A DNA stretch of 64,000 bases from Streptomyces griseoruber (GCF_001514205.1 NZ_KQ948764.1:1-64000), one strand, 5' to 3'. Positions 28,028 to 36,913 are shown, counted from the first letter of the stretch. Made by a program: numbers and translations. The notes: generated by a model not told the origin, from the sequence alone.

Positions 28028-28306
28028 TCACGCCCGCTGCTTCCTCTTGCCGAGCGTCGCCATGTACGCCCTGTCCCCCAGGGCCACCACCACGACCGCT
28101 GCCACCAGCTGGAAGAGATGGCGCCACCAGTCGATGCCCGCGGTCTCCTCGACGCCGAAGCCGCGGGCGATCGCGTTGCCGATGACCGCGCCGATGATGC
28201 CGAAGATGGTGGTCAGCCAGAGCGGGCTGTGCTGCTTGCCCGGGAGGATCGCCTTGGCGATCAGACCGAGTACGAATCCCACGATGATCGCCCACAACCA
28301 GCCCAT
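28028..28306 (-). CDS. GlsB/YeaQ/YmgE family small membrane protein
   Basis: 92 aa, GAGGAGG before the ATG. The family (formerly called transglycosylase-associated protein) is shown by MGWLWAIIVGFVLGLIAKAI, LPGKQ, and the glycine-rich second helix FGIIGAVIGNAIARGFG. A third helix LFQLVAAVVVVALG ends in a basic tail. Related proteins are stress-induced in several bacteria; mechanism unknown. Confidence 0.88.
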   Translation of the reverse strand: MGWLWAIIVGFVLGLIAKAILPGKQHSPLWLTTIFGIIGAVIGNAIARGFGVEETAGIDWWRHLFQLVAAVVVVALGDRAYMATLGKRKQRA

Positions 28307-28507
28307 GGCTGCCTCCTCGTACGGCTCGACGTGAGCTTTGCCCACAGTCTTGTTCCGTGCCCCGTACGGCGCATGTCGGGTGCGGCCGTACGCGGTACGG
28401 CGCAGGACGTTCGCCCGGGCGGGAGGCGACCCGGTCTCGAAGGCGGCGCAGCCGCGGCGTAACGTGGATGCCGGGGAGTGTTCGATGTGGGCGGACGGTG
28501 GAATGCG

Positions 28508-28873
28508 ATGCGGAAGCAGGGTGGCGGCGGGAAAGCCCAGGTGTTCCGGATCACCGGGGCCCGGCAGGGCCTCCAGGAGGATGTGCGCGGCCGGCAGCGG
28601 CGGTACGTGATCTCGATGACGGTCCGTACGGTGGCGGTGATCCTCGCGGCGACCCTCTGGAACGTGGAGCGTCATGTCGCCCTCGTGGCCCTGGTGTTGG
28701 GGGCGGTCCTGCCGTACATCGCGGTGGTGATCGCCAACGCGGGGCGGGAGAACGCGCCGGGGCTGCCCTCCACGTTCGTCACCGCCCAGGTGCGGCCCGT
28801 GATCGCGCCGCCCCGGGCGGACGACTCCGGGACGGAATCGGTTCCGGAGGACCAGGCTGAGCGGCGGCCATGA
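28508..28873 (+). CDS. DUF3099 domain membrane protein
   Basis: 121 aa from the ATG at 28508 (GGTGGA upstream); an in-frame start at 28478 is possible. The N-terminal conserved stretch QVFRITGARQGLQEDVRGRQ is followed by RRYVISMTVRTVAVILAATL and two membrane helices. A Pro/Asp/Glu-rich tail ends it. DUF3099 proteins are restricted to actinobacteria and have no known role. It is divergent from the GlsB-type gene. Confidence 0.85.
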   Translation: MRKQGGGGKAQVFRITGARQGLQEDVRGRQRRYVISMTVRTVAVILAATLWNVERHVALVALVLGAVLPYIAVVIANAGRENAPGLPSTFVTAQVRPVIAPPRADDSGTESVPEDQAERRP

Positions 28874-28993
28874 CGGGCCTGTGCGACAAGCTCAGGAAAA
28901 GCTCAGATCAATCATGCTGTTCCAGTGCCGTGCGACGGGTCGGCCGTGACATACTTCGTACGCGCTCCGCATCCCCCGTCGGAGCGACGGACC

Positions 28994-29037
28994 GACGCCG
29001 GGCAGCTCCCCCCGTGGCTGCTCGGCGTCGCCTTTTT
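28994..29037 (+). terminator. Terminator-like hairpin with U tract upstream of a small zinc protein gene
   Basis: A 13-bp stem GACGCCGGGCAGC / GCTGCTCGGCGTC (one G-U pair, 10-nt loop) is followed by GCCTTTTTATG. It lies 31 bp before the start of the 71-aa gene rather than just after the DUF3099 gene (120 bp away). It could therefore end the DUF3099 message, act as an attenuator, or close a small RNA. Confidence 0.75.
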
Positions 29038-29068
29038 ATGGGTATCTGTGGGACGGAACGACGCAACT

Positions 29069-29284
29069 GTGACTGACGAGACGCCTATCTGTTCCGCCAA
29101 GGGGTGCCGGGTCGCCGCGGTGTGGGTCCTCGCGTGGAACAACCCGAAGATCCATACGCCGGAGCGGCGGAAGACGTGGCTGGCGTGTGAGGAGCACCGG
29201 GAGCATCTTTCGCAGTTCCTCGGTGTCCGGGGGTTCCTGAAGGACGTGGTCCTGCTGAGCGACTGGGACGCGCGGGACGTCTGA
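29069..29284 (+). CDS. Small Cys/His protein (often mislabelled acetone carboxylase)
   Basis: 71 aa from a GTG. Cysteines and histidines are arranged C-x4-C (CSAKGC) ... C-x3-H-x2-H (CEEHREH), suggesting a zinc site. The core AVWVLAWNNPKIHTPERRKT is strongly conserved in Streptomyces from memory. It is far too small to be an acetone carboxylase, the name that it often carries. Convergent with moaA, with 6 bp between stops. Confidence 0.8.
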   Translation: MTDETPICSAKGCRVAAVWVLAWNNPKIHTPERRKTWLACEEHREHLSQFLGVRGFLKDVVLLSDWDARDV

Positions 29285-29290
29285 AGCCCG

Positions 29291-30280
29291 TCACCCGCCG
29301 ATCGCCGACATGGGGCGGTCGGGTTGGACGAAGCTCGGGTCGTCCAGGCCCGCTCCCGCCTTCTTGCCCCACATCGCCAGCCGCCAGAGGCGGGCTATCT
29401 CCTCGTCGGGGGCGCCGGAGCGCAGGGCCTCGCGGAGGTCGGTCTCCTCGCGGGCGAAGAGGCAGGTGCGGATCTGGCCGTCGGCGGTGAGGCGGGTGCG
29501 GTCGCAGGCCGCGCAGAACGGGCGGGTGACGGAGGCGATGACGCCGACGCGGTGCGGACCGCCGTCGACCAGCCAGCGTTCGGCGGGGGCGGAGCCGCGC
29601 TCGTCCTGGCCCTCTGCGGTGAGGTCGAAGCGGGTACGGAGCGAGGCGAGGATGTCCCCGGCGGTGACCATGTCCTCGCGCTTCCAGCCGTGCTGGGCGT
29701 CCAGGGGCATCTGCTCGATGAAGCGCAGTTCGTAGTCGTGCTCCACCGCCCAGGCCAGCAGGTCGGGGGCCTCGTCGTCGTTGAGGCCGGGCATGAGGAC
29801 GGTGTTGACCTTGACCGGGGTGAGGCCGGCGGCACGGGCGGCCCGCAGGCCGTCGAGGACGTCCTGGTGGCGGTCGCGGCGGGTGAGGGTCCTGAAGACG
29901 TCCGGGCGGAGGGTGTCGAGGGAGACGTTGACCCGGTCCAGGCCTGCCGCCTTGAGCGCGGTCGCGGTGCGCCCCAGGCCGATGCCGTTCGTCGTCAGGG
30001 ACATCCGGGGGCGCGGGGTCAGGGCCGCGACGCGCTCGACGATGCCGACCAGGCCGGGGCGCAGCAGCGGCTCGCCGCCGGTGAAGCGGACCTCCTCGAT
30101 GCCGAGCGTGGAGACCGCTATGTCGATCAGGCGGACGATCTCGTCGTCCGTGAGGAGGTCGGGCTTGGCCAGCCACTGCAGGCCCTCCTCGGGCATGCAG
30201 TACGTACAGCGCAGGTTGCAGCGGTCGGTCAGCGAGACTCTCAGGTCGGTGGCCACTCGGCCGTAGGTGTCGATGAGCAC
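29291..30280 (-). CDS. moaA: GTP 3',8-cyclase MoaA
   Basis: 329 aa radical-SAM enzyme for the first step of molybdenum cofactor synthesis. The GTG start has GGAGGGGG upstream. The N-terminal 4Fe-4S motif is C21-x3-C25-x2-C28 (CNLRCTYC). The second cluster is CAACDRTRLTADGQIRTC (C-x2-C-x13-C). The required C-terminal Gly-Gly is intact (SAIGG). Other moa genes are not in the window. Confidence 0.97.
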   Translation of the reverse strand: MLIDTYGRVATDLRVSLTDRCNLRCTYCMPEEGLQWLAKPDLLTDDEIVRLIDIAVSTLGIEEVRFTGGEPLLRPGLVGIVERVAALTPRPRMSLTTNGIGLGRTATALKAAGLDRVNVSLDTLRPDVFRTLTRRDRHQDVLDGLRAARAAGLTPVKVNTVLMPGLNDDEAPDLLAWAVEHDYELRFIEQMPLDAQHGWKREDMVTAGDILASLRTRFDLTAEGQDERGSAPAERWLVDGGPHRVGVIASVTRPFCAACDRTRLTADGQIRTCLFAREETDLREALRSGAPDEEIARLWRLAMWGKKAGAGLDDPSFVQPDRPMSAIGG

Positions 30281-30380
30281 GTGGGCCCCCTCCCCGTAGC
30301 GGATCGCGTTTCGTCTGTCGTCACCTGCGAGCCTACGTGACGCCGCTGACAAGGAAAGAGGCCGATCCCACGAGACAAGA

Positions 30381-30416
30381 CGCGGCCGCGTCGCGGGGGT
30401 CCACGACGCGGCCGCG
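30381..30416 (-). terminator. Hairpin terminator downstream of the acetate symporter gene
   Basis: A perfect 13-bp stem CGCGGCCGCGTCG / CGACGCGGCCGCG with a 10-nt loop lies 14 bp after the actP stop. Confidence 0.75.
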
Positions 30417-30429
30417 CTCCCGGAGGGGA

Positions 30430-32058
30430 TCAGTGGGCTCCGGTGCCCGTCAGGGAGCGGACCTCCAGCTCGGCGTACTTGCCCCGGTCGGGCTCCTCCT
30501 TCGACAGGAGGGTGCCGAGGATGCCGAGGAGGAAGCCGACGGGGATGGAGATGATGCCGGGGTTCTCCAGCGGGAACCAGTGGAAGTCGGCGTCCGGGAA
30601 CATCGAGGTGGGCTTGCCGGAGACGACCGGGGAGAACAGCACCAGGCCGACCGCGGTGACCAGGCCGCCGTAGATCGACCAGAGGGCTCCGGAGGTGGTG
30701 AACCGCTTCCAGAAGAGGCTGTAGAGGATGGTGGGGAGATTGGCGGAGGCGGCGACGGCGAAGGCGAGGGCGACCAGGCCGGCGACGTTCAGGTCGCGGG
30801 CGAGGGCGCCGAGGAGGATCGAGACGGCGCCGATGCCGACGGTGGCCCAGCGGGCGGCGTTGATCTCCTGCTTCTCGTCGGCCTGGCCCTTCTTGATCAC
30901 GTTCGCGTAGATGTCGTGCGCGAAGGAGGAGGACGAGGCCAGGGTCAGGCCGGCGACGACCGCGAGGATCGTGGCGAAGGCGACCGCCGAGATGGTGGCC
31001 AGCAGGATCGCGCCCCAGTTGGAGTCGACGCCGCCCAGGTGGAGGGCGAGGAGCGGTGCGGCCGTGTTGCCGGCCTTGTTCGACGCGACGATCTCGTCCG
31101 GCTTGATCAGCGCGGCGGCGCCGAAGCCGAGGGCGAGGGTCATCAGGTAGAAGGAGCCGATCAGGCCGATGGCCCAGATGACCGACTTCCGGGCGGCCTT
31201 GGCGGTGGGGACCGTGTAGAAGCGGATCAGGATGTGCGGCAGACCGGCGGTGCCGAGGACCAGGGCGATGCCGAGGGAGATGAAGTCCAGCTTGGTGGTG
31301 CCGGTGGCGCCGTACTTCAGGCCGGGCTCCAGGAAGGCGGCGCCCTTGCCGCTGTTGTCGGCGGCCGAGCCGAGCAGGTCGGAGACGTTGAAGTCGAACT
31401 TCAGCAGGACCAGGAAGGTCAGCAGGAGGGCCCCGGCGATCAGCAGGACCGCCTTGACCATCTGGACCCAGGTGGTGCCCTTCATGCCGCCGATGGTCAC
31501 GTAGACGATCATCAGTACGCCGACCAGGGCGACGATGCCGATCTTGCCGCCGTCGCTGGTGATGCCCAGGAGCAGCGAGACCAGGACGCCGGCGCCCGCC
31601 ATCTGGGCGAGGAGGTAGAAGATCGAGACGACGATCGTGGAGGTGCCGGCGGCGGTGCGGACCGGGCGCTGGCGCATGCGGTAGGCGAGGACGTCGCCCA
31701 TGGTGTAGCGGCCGGAGTTGCGCAGCGGCTCGGCGACCAGGAGGAGGGCGACGAGCCAGGCGACGAGGAAGCCGATGGAGTAGAGGAAGCCGTCGTAGCC
31801 GAAGAGGGCGATGGCGCCGGCGATGCCGAGGAAGGACGCGGCGGACATGTAGTCGCCGGAGACGGCGAGGCCGTTCTGGAAGCCGGTGAACTGGCGGCCG
31901 CCCGCGTAGAAGTCGGCCGCGTCCTTGGTCTGACGGCCCGCCCAGACCGTGATGACGAGGGTCGCCGCGACGAAGATCGCGAACAGGGTGATGATCAGCG
32001 GCCGGTGCTCGCTCGCCTCACCGGCGGCGAGCCAGGTGGTGTGCTGTGCGGGGCTCAT
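30430..32058 (-). CDS. actP: Cation/acetate symporter (SSS family, ActP-like)
   Basis: 542 aa with about 13-14 membrane helices. Solute:sodium symporter landmarks are the early YAGGRQFTGFQNGLAVSGDY and SAASFLGIAGAIALFGYDGF, then GVLVSLLLGITSDGG and AAINAARWATVGIGAVSIL-like stretches in the second half. The DUF485 gene directly upstream overlaps it by ATGA. This pairing is the standard YjcH-ActP unit that takes up acetate and other short monocarboxylates. GGAGGGCGG precedes the ATG. Confidence 0.9.
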   Translation of the reverse strand: MSPAQHTTWLAAGEASEHRPLIITLFAIFVAATLVITVWAGRQTKDAADFYAGGRQFTGFQNGLAVSGDYMSAASFLGIAGAIALFGYDGFLYSIGFLVAWLVALLLVAEPLRNSGRYTMGDVLAYRMRQRPVRTAAGTSTIVVSIFYLLAQMAGAGVLVSLLLGITSDGGKIGIVALVGVLMIVYVTIGGMKGTTWVQMVKAVLLIAGALLLTFLVLLKFDFNVSDLLGSAADNSGKGAAFLEPGLKYGATGTTKLDFISLGIALVLGTAGLPHILIRFYTVPTAKAARKSVIWAIGLIGSFYLMTLALGFGAAALIKPDEIVASNKAGNTAAPLLALHLGGVDSNWGAILLATISAVAFATILAVVAGLTLASSSSFAHDIYANVIKKGQADEKQEINAARWATVGIGAVSILLGALARDLNVAGLVALAFAVAASANLPTILYSLFWKRFTTSGALWSIYGGLVTAVGLVLFSPVVSGKPTSMFPDADFHWFPLENPGIISIPVGFLLGILGTLLSKEEPDRGKYAELEVRSLTGTGAH

Positions 32059-32411
32059 GCGCCGCCCTCCATCCGGGACTTGATGGCCTCGGCCTTGGGG
32101 TCGAGGTGGGCGGCGGCGGTGCGCGCGTACCACCAGGCGATGAGGAACGTGGTGAGGAACTGGGCGAGGCCCAGGACCAGGGCCACGTTGATGTTGCCGA
32201 GGAGTTTGGTGCCCATGAAGTCGCCCGCGTAGTTGGAGAGCAGGACGTAGAGCAGGTACCAGGCGATGAAGCCGACGGTCAGCGGGAAGGCGAACCCGCG
32301 GTAGGAGCCGCGCAGTTCACCGAACTCCGCGCTCTCCTGCACCGCGACGAACTCCTCGGTGGAGGGGAGTTGGGCTTGGGTTTTCGAGGGGGGCGGTGTC
32401 TCGGTGGCCAC
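32055..32411 (-). CDS. DUF485 (YjcH-like) membrane protein
   Basis: 118 aa from a GTG with GAGGAG eight bases upstream. The N-terminus is soluble and Pro/Thr-rich. Two membrane helices follow (FPLTVGFIAWYLLYVLLSNY and VALVLGLAQFLTTFLIAWWY). It is the usual small partner of ActP-type symporters and is translationally coupled to it by a 4-bp overlap. Probably a structural or regulatory subunit. Confidence 0.9.
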   Translation of the reverse strand: MATETPPPSKTQAQLPSTEEFVAVQESAEFGELRGSYRGFAFPLTVGFIAWYLLYVLLSNYAGDFMGTKLLGNINVALVLGLAQFLTTFLIAWWYARTAAAHLDPKAEAIKSRMEGGA

Positions 32412-32662
32412 GGAGTCTCCTCGCTTGCGGACGGTGGGTCGGGCGGGTGCTCGATCGTGCACGGGCTCCCTGTCCAAGGGCACGGCGGCACGCTAGGGCG
32501 GGTTCAACCCGATCGGGTTCTTTCGTAAGTCGTCGCCTTGATCGTCCGATGGCCGTTGCTGGGGGGTGAGTCGGGGAGATAGCTTCGGCGGAGCACCACC
32601 CGTCATGTACCTGCCCAGACGCCGCGGGCGGGTCCTCTTCTTCCGGATGATGTGGAGACCCC

Positions 32663-34204
32663 ATGGCTCATCTGCCTTCCAGACGCCGCCTCGCTCTCGC
32701 GGTGCCCGTCGTGCTGTCGCTGACCGCCGCCGTCGGCTTCCTGCCGACGGCCGCCACCGCGACTCCGGCCTCGGCCACGGCCGCGGTGTCGACCGCCCAG
32801 GCGGCCGAGGCCGGGACGCTGGCCTATGTCGTCAACACGAAGGTGGACCACCGCACGATCGCGTCGGTGAAGAAGGCGATCGCCGCGGCCGACGGCACCC
32901 TGGTGGCGTCGTACGACAGGATCGGTGTGCTCGTCGTGCACTCGGCGAACCCCGACTTCGGGCCGCGGATCCGCGCGGTGCGCGGGGTGCAGTCGGCGGG
33001 TGCGACGCGCACCGCGCCGCTGAGCGCCGCGGGGACCACCGACGAGGGGGCCGCGCAGGTCCTGTCGAAGGCGGAGGCCGCGAAGATCGAGAAGGCGTCC
33101 GACGCGGCCGGCCAGAGCGAGCCGCTCGAGGCCGACCAGTGGGATCTGCGGGCGATCGGCGCCGACAGGACCGCCGCGATCAACCCGGGCAGCCGGAAGG
33201 TCACGGTCGCCGTGATCGACACCGGCGTCGACGACACCCACCCGGACCTCGCGCCGAACTTCTCGGCGTCCCAGTCGGCCAACTGCGTGGGCGGTGTCGC
33301 GGACACCAGCGAGGGCGCCTGGCGGCCGTACACCGCGGACGACTACCACGGCACGCATGTCGCCGGTGAGATAGCCGCGGCCCGCAACGGCATCGGCGTC
33401 GCGGGTGTCGCCCCCGGTGTGAAGGTCGCCGGCATCAAGGTCAGCGACCCGAAGGACGGCCTCTTCTACCCGGAGAACGTCGTCTGCGCGTTCGTGTTCG
33501 CCGCCGACCACGGCGTGGAGATCACGAACAACAGCTACTACGTTGATCCATGGCTGTACAACTGCATGGACGACCCCGACCAGCGGGCCATCGTGGACGC
33601 GGTCAACAGGGCCCAGCTGTACGCCCAGAAGAAGGGCACGCTCAATGTGGCCTCGGCGGGCAACTCCAACCACGACCTGGACTCCGACGCGCTGGAGGAC
33701 TCGTCCAGCCCGGACGACTCCACGCCGGTGACGCGGACGGTCGACCCGCACGAGTGCTTCGACGTGCCGACCCAGCTGCCGGGTGTGGTCACGGTCAGCG
33801 CCACGGGCGTCAAGGGCACCAAGTCGTACTACTCCAGCTACGGACTGGGCGCCGTCGACGTGGCCGCTCCGGGCGGCGACAAGTACCAGATCCCGGAGAC
33901 GCCGTCGGCCAACGGCCGCATCCTGTCGACGCTGCCGAACAACACGTACGGCTTCCTCCAGGGCACGTCGATGGCGTCCCCGCACGTGGCCGGCGTGGCC
34001 GCGCTGCTGAAGTCGACGCACCCCTTCGCGTCCCCGGCCCAGTTGCAGCGGCTGCTCAAGGCGCAGGCGGACAACCCGGGCTGCCCGGCCGAGCCGTACG
34101 ACGGCAACGGTGACGGCGTGGTGGACGCGACCTGCGTGGGCGGCAAGCACGTCAACGGGTTCTTCGGGTACGGCGTGGTGAACGCGCTGCGGGCCGTCAA
34201 GTAA
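32663..34204 (+). CDS. Secreted subtilisin-like serine protease (S8 family)
   Basis: 513 aa. A signal peptide (RRLALAVPVVLSLTAAVGFLPTAATATPA) and an inhibitor-type propeptide (about residues 50-150) precede the catalytic domain. The triad is D186 (VIDTGVDD), H229 (YHGTHVAG) and S436 (GTSMASP), with oxyanion Asn in SAGNSN (about 334). A short C-terminal part after residue 460 contains a calcium-loop-like YDGNGDGVVD and two cysteines. No LPxTG or other anchor, so probably fully secreted. Confidence 0.95.
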   Translation: MAHLPSRRRLALAVPVVLSLTAAVGFLPTAATATPASATAAVSTAQAAEAGTLAYVVNTKVDHRTIASVKKAIAAADGTLVASYDRIGVLVVHSANPDFGPRIRAVRGVQSAGATRTAPLSAAGTTDEGAAQVLSKAEAAKIEKASDAAGQSEPLEADQWDLRAIGADRTAAINPGSRKVTVAVIDTGVDDTHPDLAPNFSASQSANCVGGVADTSEGAWRPYTADDYHGTHVAGEIAAARNGIGVAGVAPGVKVAGIKVSDPKDGLFYPENVVCAFVFAADHGVEITNNSYYVDPWLYNCMDDPDQRAIVDAVNRAQLYAQKKGTLNVASAGNSNHDLDSDALEDSSSPDDSTPVTRTVDPHECFDVPTQLPGVVTVSATGVKGTKSYYSSYGLGAVDVAAPGGDKYQIPETPSANGRILSTLPNNTYGFLQGTSMASPHVAGVAALLKSTHPFASPAQLQRLLKAQADNPGCPAEPYDGNGDGVVDATCVGGKHVNGFFGYGVVNALRAVK

Positions 34205-34230
34205 CGACCCCGCGACCCCAGGGGCCCACA

Positions 34231-34260
34231 TATTGATTGAATCAATACTGCTAATCAATA
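34231..34260 (+). promoter_or_regulatory. AT-rich palindromic operator upstream of the CoA-transferase gene
   Basis: A perfect inverted repeat TATTGATT-G-AATCAATA (34231-34247) with a third half-site AATCAATA at 34253-34260. It ends 15 bp before the ATG and stands out sharply from the GC-rich surroundings. Symmetry and spacing suggest a dimeric repressor such as a TetR- or GntR-family protein encoded elsewhere. Confidence 0.7.
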
Positions 34261-34275
34261 GTGCACAATGCAGTC

Positions 34276-35640
34276 ATGACATCAATCACGTACGTGTGGT
34301 CGGAGCTGGGCGGCGATCCCGCCCGGCTCGCACGCGTGTCGACCGTCGTGCGCGAGGGCCTGCTGCCCGCCCGGCTGCCCGTGCGGGAGCTGGCGCGGGC
34401 CTGTGTGGGCGCGTGTGCGCTGGCCGGTGCCGAGCTGGGGGCGCGGCGGGCGGGACTCGACCGGGTGCCCGGCGTGCGGGTGGACGACGGGGCGGTGGCG
34501 ACCGCGTTCACCAGTGAGCGGCGGCTGCTGGTCGACGGGCGGGCACCGGAGCTGTTCGCGCCGCTGTCGCGGTTCTGGCGGACGGCGGACGGATGGGTGC
34601 GCACGCACGCCAACTATCCGCACCACCGCGAGCGGCTGCTGAAGTCGCTGGACGTGCCGGACGACCCGGCCGCCGTGGAGGCCGCGATGGCCGGGCGGTC
34701 CGCGCGGGACGTCGAGGACGCGGTGTACGCGGCCGGGGGTCTCGCGGTCGCGCTGCGCACGCCCGAGGAGTGGGCCGCGCACCCGCAGGCGGCCGAGGTG
34801 GCCGCACGCCCGCTCGTCGAGCGCGGCCGGCTGGACGGCGCCCGCGCGCGTACGTTCCCGGATCTCACCGGGACTGCCCTGCTGCCCGCCGCCGGGCTAC
34901 GTGTCCTGGACCTCACGCGGGTGCTGGCCGGGCCGGTCGCCACCCGCACGCTCGCCCTGCTGGGCGCGGACGTGCTCCGTCTCGACGCGCCCGGACTGCC
35001 GGAACTCCCCGACCAGCACACCGACACCGGGTTCGGGAAGCGCTCGGCCCTGCTGGACCTGACCGCCGACCGGCGCCGCTTCGAGGAGCTGCTCGCGGAC
35101 GCGGACGTCGTCGTCACGGGCTACCGGCCGGGCGCCCTCGACCGGTTCGGCCTCTCCCCCGAGGCACTGGCCGAGCGGCGGCCCGGGCTGGTGGTGGCGC
35201 AGGTGTCCGCGTGGGGTGCGTACGGGCCGTGGGGTGACCGGCGGGGGTTCGACAGCCTCGTCCAGGTGGCCACCGGCATCGCGGCCGTCGAGGGGTCGGC
35301 CGGGCGGCCCGGTGCGCTGCCGGCGCAGGCCCTCGACCACGGCACGGGATATCTGCTGGCGGCGGGCGTGCTGCGGGCGCTCACCGAGCAGTCGTACGAC
35401 GGCGGGAGCCGGGTCGTGCGGGTGGCGCTGGCGCGGACGGCGGCGTGGCTCATGAGCGGTGCCGGGAGGGAAGCGGAGGGCGGGGAGGCCGTCCCCGGGG
35501 CCGGGGTGTGGCTCGGGGAGACGGACAGTCCTGTGGGGCGGCTACGGTACGCGAGGCCGCCGGTGTTCTTCGAGGGGGGTCCCCGGGAGTGGAGACGGCC
35601 GCCGGGGCCCTGGGGGGCCGATCCGGCGGCCTGGGCGTGA
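34276..35640 (+). CDS. Type III CoA-transferase (CaiB/BaiF family)
   Basis: 454 aa from the ATG at 34276, with no clear ribosome site, so perhaps a leaderless or short-leader message. The family core begins near residue 205: LRVLDLTRVLAGPVATRTLALLGADVLRLD, with the aspartate region VVTGYRPGALDRFGLSP and QVSAWGAYGPWGDRRGFD following. The N-terminal ~200 residues are a divergent half-domain. Such enzymes move CoA between carboxylic acids. The substrate is unknown. The palindrome upstream suggests induction by an acyl-CoA or acid. Confidence 0.88.
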   Translation: MTSITYVWSELGGDPARLARVSTVVREGLLPARLPVRELARACVGACALAGAELGARRAGLDRVPGVRVDDGAVATAFTSERRLLVDGRAPELFAPLSRFWRTADGWVRTHANYPHHRERLLKSLDVPDDPAAVEAAMAGRSARDVEDAVYAAGGLAVALRTPEEWAAHPQAAEVAARPLVERGRLDGARARTFPDLTGTALLPAAGLRVLDLTRVLAGPVATRTLALLGADVLRLDAPGLPELPDQHTDTGFGKRSALLDLTADRRRFEELLADADVVVTGYRPGALDRFGLSPEALAERRPGLVVAQVSAWGAYGPWGDRRGFDSLVQVATGIAAVEGSAGRPGALPAQALDHGTGYLLAAGVLRALTEQSYDGGSRVVRVALARTAAWLMSGAGREAEGGEAVPGAGVWLGETDSPVGRLRYARPPVFFEGGPREWRRPPGPWGADPAAWA

Positions 35641-35668
35641 GCGCCTCGGGGGCGGCCGCCGTCCGGTT

Positions 35669-35837
35669 CTAGTGCCGCGGCAGGCAACGTTCGCCCCGTC
35701 GCGACGCCCGGCACGCACTCTCGCCGCACCGGCCGAAAGCCCAAGTACGTCCAGTACGAGGACTTCCGGCCGGCACGCCGAGAGCACGCACCGGACGCCG
35801 CTCCTTGACGGGCAAACGTTGCCTGCCGCGGCACTAG
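35669..35837. repeat. 169-bp palindromic MITE-like element
   Basis: Both ends begin CTAGTGCCGCGGCAGG and continue AACGTT when read inward, about 23 identical bases. The arms then remain imperfectly complementary almost to the centre (GGCACGCACTCTCGCCG against CGGTGCGTGCTCTCGGCG, then CCGGCCGAAAGCC against CCGGCCGGAAGTCC). It contains no gene. It sits between the converging CoA-transferase and ADH genes and contributes the ADH stop codon (CTAG). The structure fits a miniature inverted-repeat element or a very large transcription-stopping hairpin. Confidence 0.85.
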
Positions 35838-36877
35838 TTCGTCACCAGGACCTTCAGCGCCGTGCGCTCGTCCATCGCCTTGTAGCCGTCCGGTACGGAC
35901 CCGATGCCCACCGTGAGGTCGAAGACGGGGGACGGGTCGATCGTGCCGTCGAGGACGTCGGGCAGGAGGTCGGGGATGTAGGCGCGGACCGGGGCGACGC
36001 CGCCGCGCAGGGTGAGGTTGCGGTCGAACATGACGCCCAGGTCGAGTCCGGTGCCGCTGCCGTGCGGGACGCCGACGTAGCCGATGGCGCCGCCGTCGCG
36101 GGTGATGCCGACCGCCGTGCGCATGGACTGCTCGGTGCCGACGGCCTCGACGACGGCGTGGGCGCCCTGGCCGCCGGTGAGTTCGCGGACGGCCGCGACG
36201 GCCTCGTCCCCGCGCGCGGCGACGACGTCGGTGGCGCCGAAGCGGCGCGCGATGTCCGTACGGACCTGGTGGCGGCCGAGGGCGATGATCCGCTCGGCGC
36301 CGAGCCGCTTGGCGGCGAGGACCGCGCACAGGCCGACGGCGCCGTCCCCGACGACCGCGACGGTGGCGCCGGGACGGGCGCCCGCGCCGAGCGCGGCGTG
36401 GTGGCCGGTACCCAGCACGTCGGAGAGGGTGAGCAGCGCGGAGAGCAGGTGGTCGTCGGAGGCCGCCTCCTTCGGCAGCCGGACGAGGGTGCCGTCGGCG
36501 AAGGGCACACGGACCGCCTCGCCCTGGCCGCCGTCGTAGCCGACGGAGCCCCAGAAGCCGCCGTGCTCGCAGGAGGTGGTGAGGCCCTCGCGGCAGTAGT
36601 CGCACACGCCGTCGGACCACATGAACGGCGCGACGACCAGGTCACCGGCGCGGACCGTGCCCACCTCGGAGCCGGTGTCCTCGACCACACCGAGGAACTC
36701 GTGCCCGATCCTCTGCCCCGGCTGCCGGGCCGCCTCGCCGCGGTACGCCCACAGGTCGCTGCCGCAGATGCAGGCGCGCAGCACCCGTACGACGGCGTCG
36801 GTGGGCAGCTGCACCACGGGGTCGGGCACGTCCTCCACCCGCATGTCGTAGGGGGCGTGGATGGTGGTGGCGCGCAT
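35834..36877 (-). CDS. Zinc-dependent alcohol dehydrogenase
   Basis: 347 aa MDR-family enzyme. Catalytic zinc ligands are in ACICGSDL and the GHEFLGVVED motif. The structural zinc loop is reduced (CDYCREGLTTSC). The Rossmann motif VAVVGDGAVGLCA lies near residue 175. Its stop codon TAG is part of the terminal CTAG of the adjoining palindromic repeat. It follows the lysoplasmalogenase gene by 36 bp, so it may handle an aldehyde or alcohol product of that operon. GAAGGA precedes the ATG. Confidence 0.9.
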   Translation of the reverse strand: MRATTIHAPYDMRVEDVPDPVVQLPTDAVVRVLRACICGSDLWAYRGEAARQPGQRIGHEFLGVVEDTGSEVGTVRAGDLVVAPFMWSDGVCDYCREGLTTSCEHGGFWGSVGYDGGQGEAVRVPFADGTLVRLPKEAASDDHLLSALLTLSDVLGTGHHAALGAGARPGATVAVVGDGAVGLCAVLAAKRLGAERIIALGRHQVRTDIARRFGATDVVAARGDEAVAAVRELTGGQGAHAVVEAVGTEQSMRTAVGITRDGGAIGYVGVPHGSGTGLDLGVMFDRNLTLRGGVAPVRAYIPDLLPDVLDGTIDPSPVFDLTVGIGSVPDGYKAMDERTALKVLVTN

Positions 36878-36913
36878 GGCGAGGGTCCTTCTCGTGCGGG
36901 TGCGTGGGTGCGC

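Noticed and set aside
29069..29284. Acetone carboxylase annotation for the 71-aa protein
   Set aside because: It is an inherited database label. The protein is an order of magnitude too small for any carboxylase subunit and shows a zinc-site pattern.
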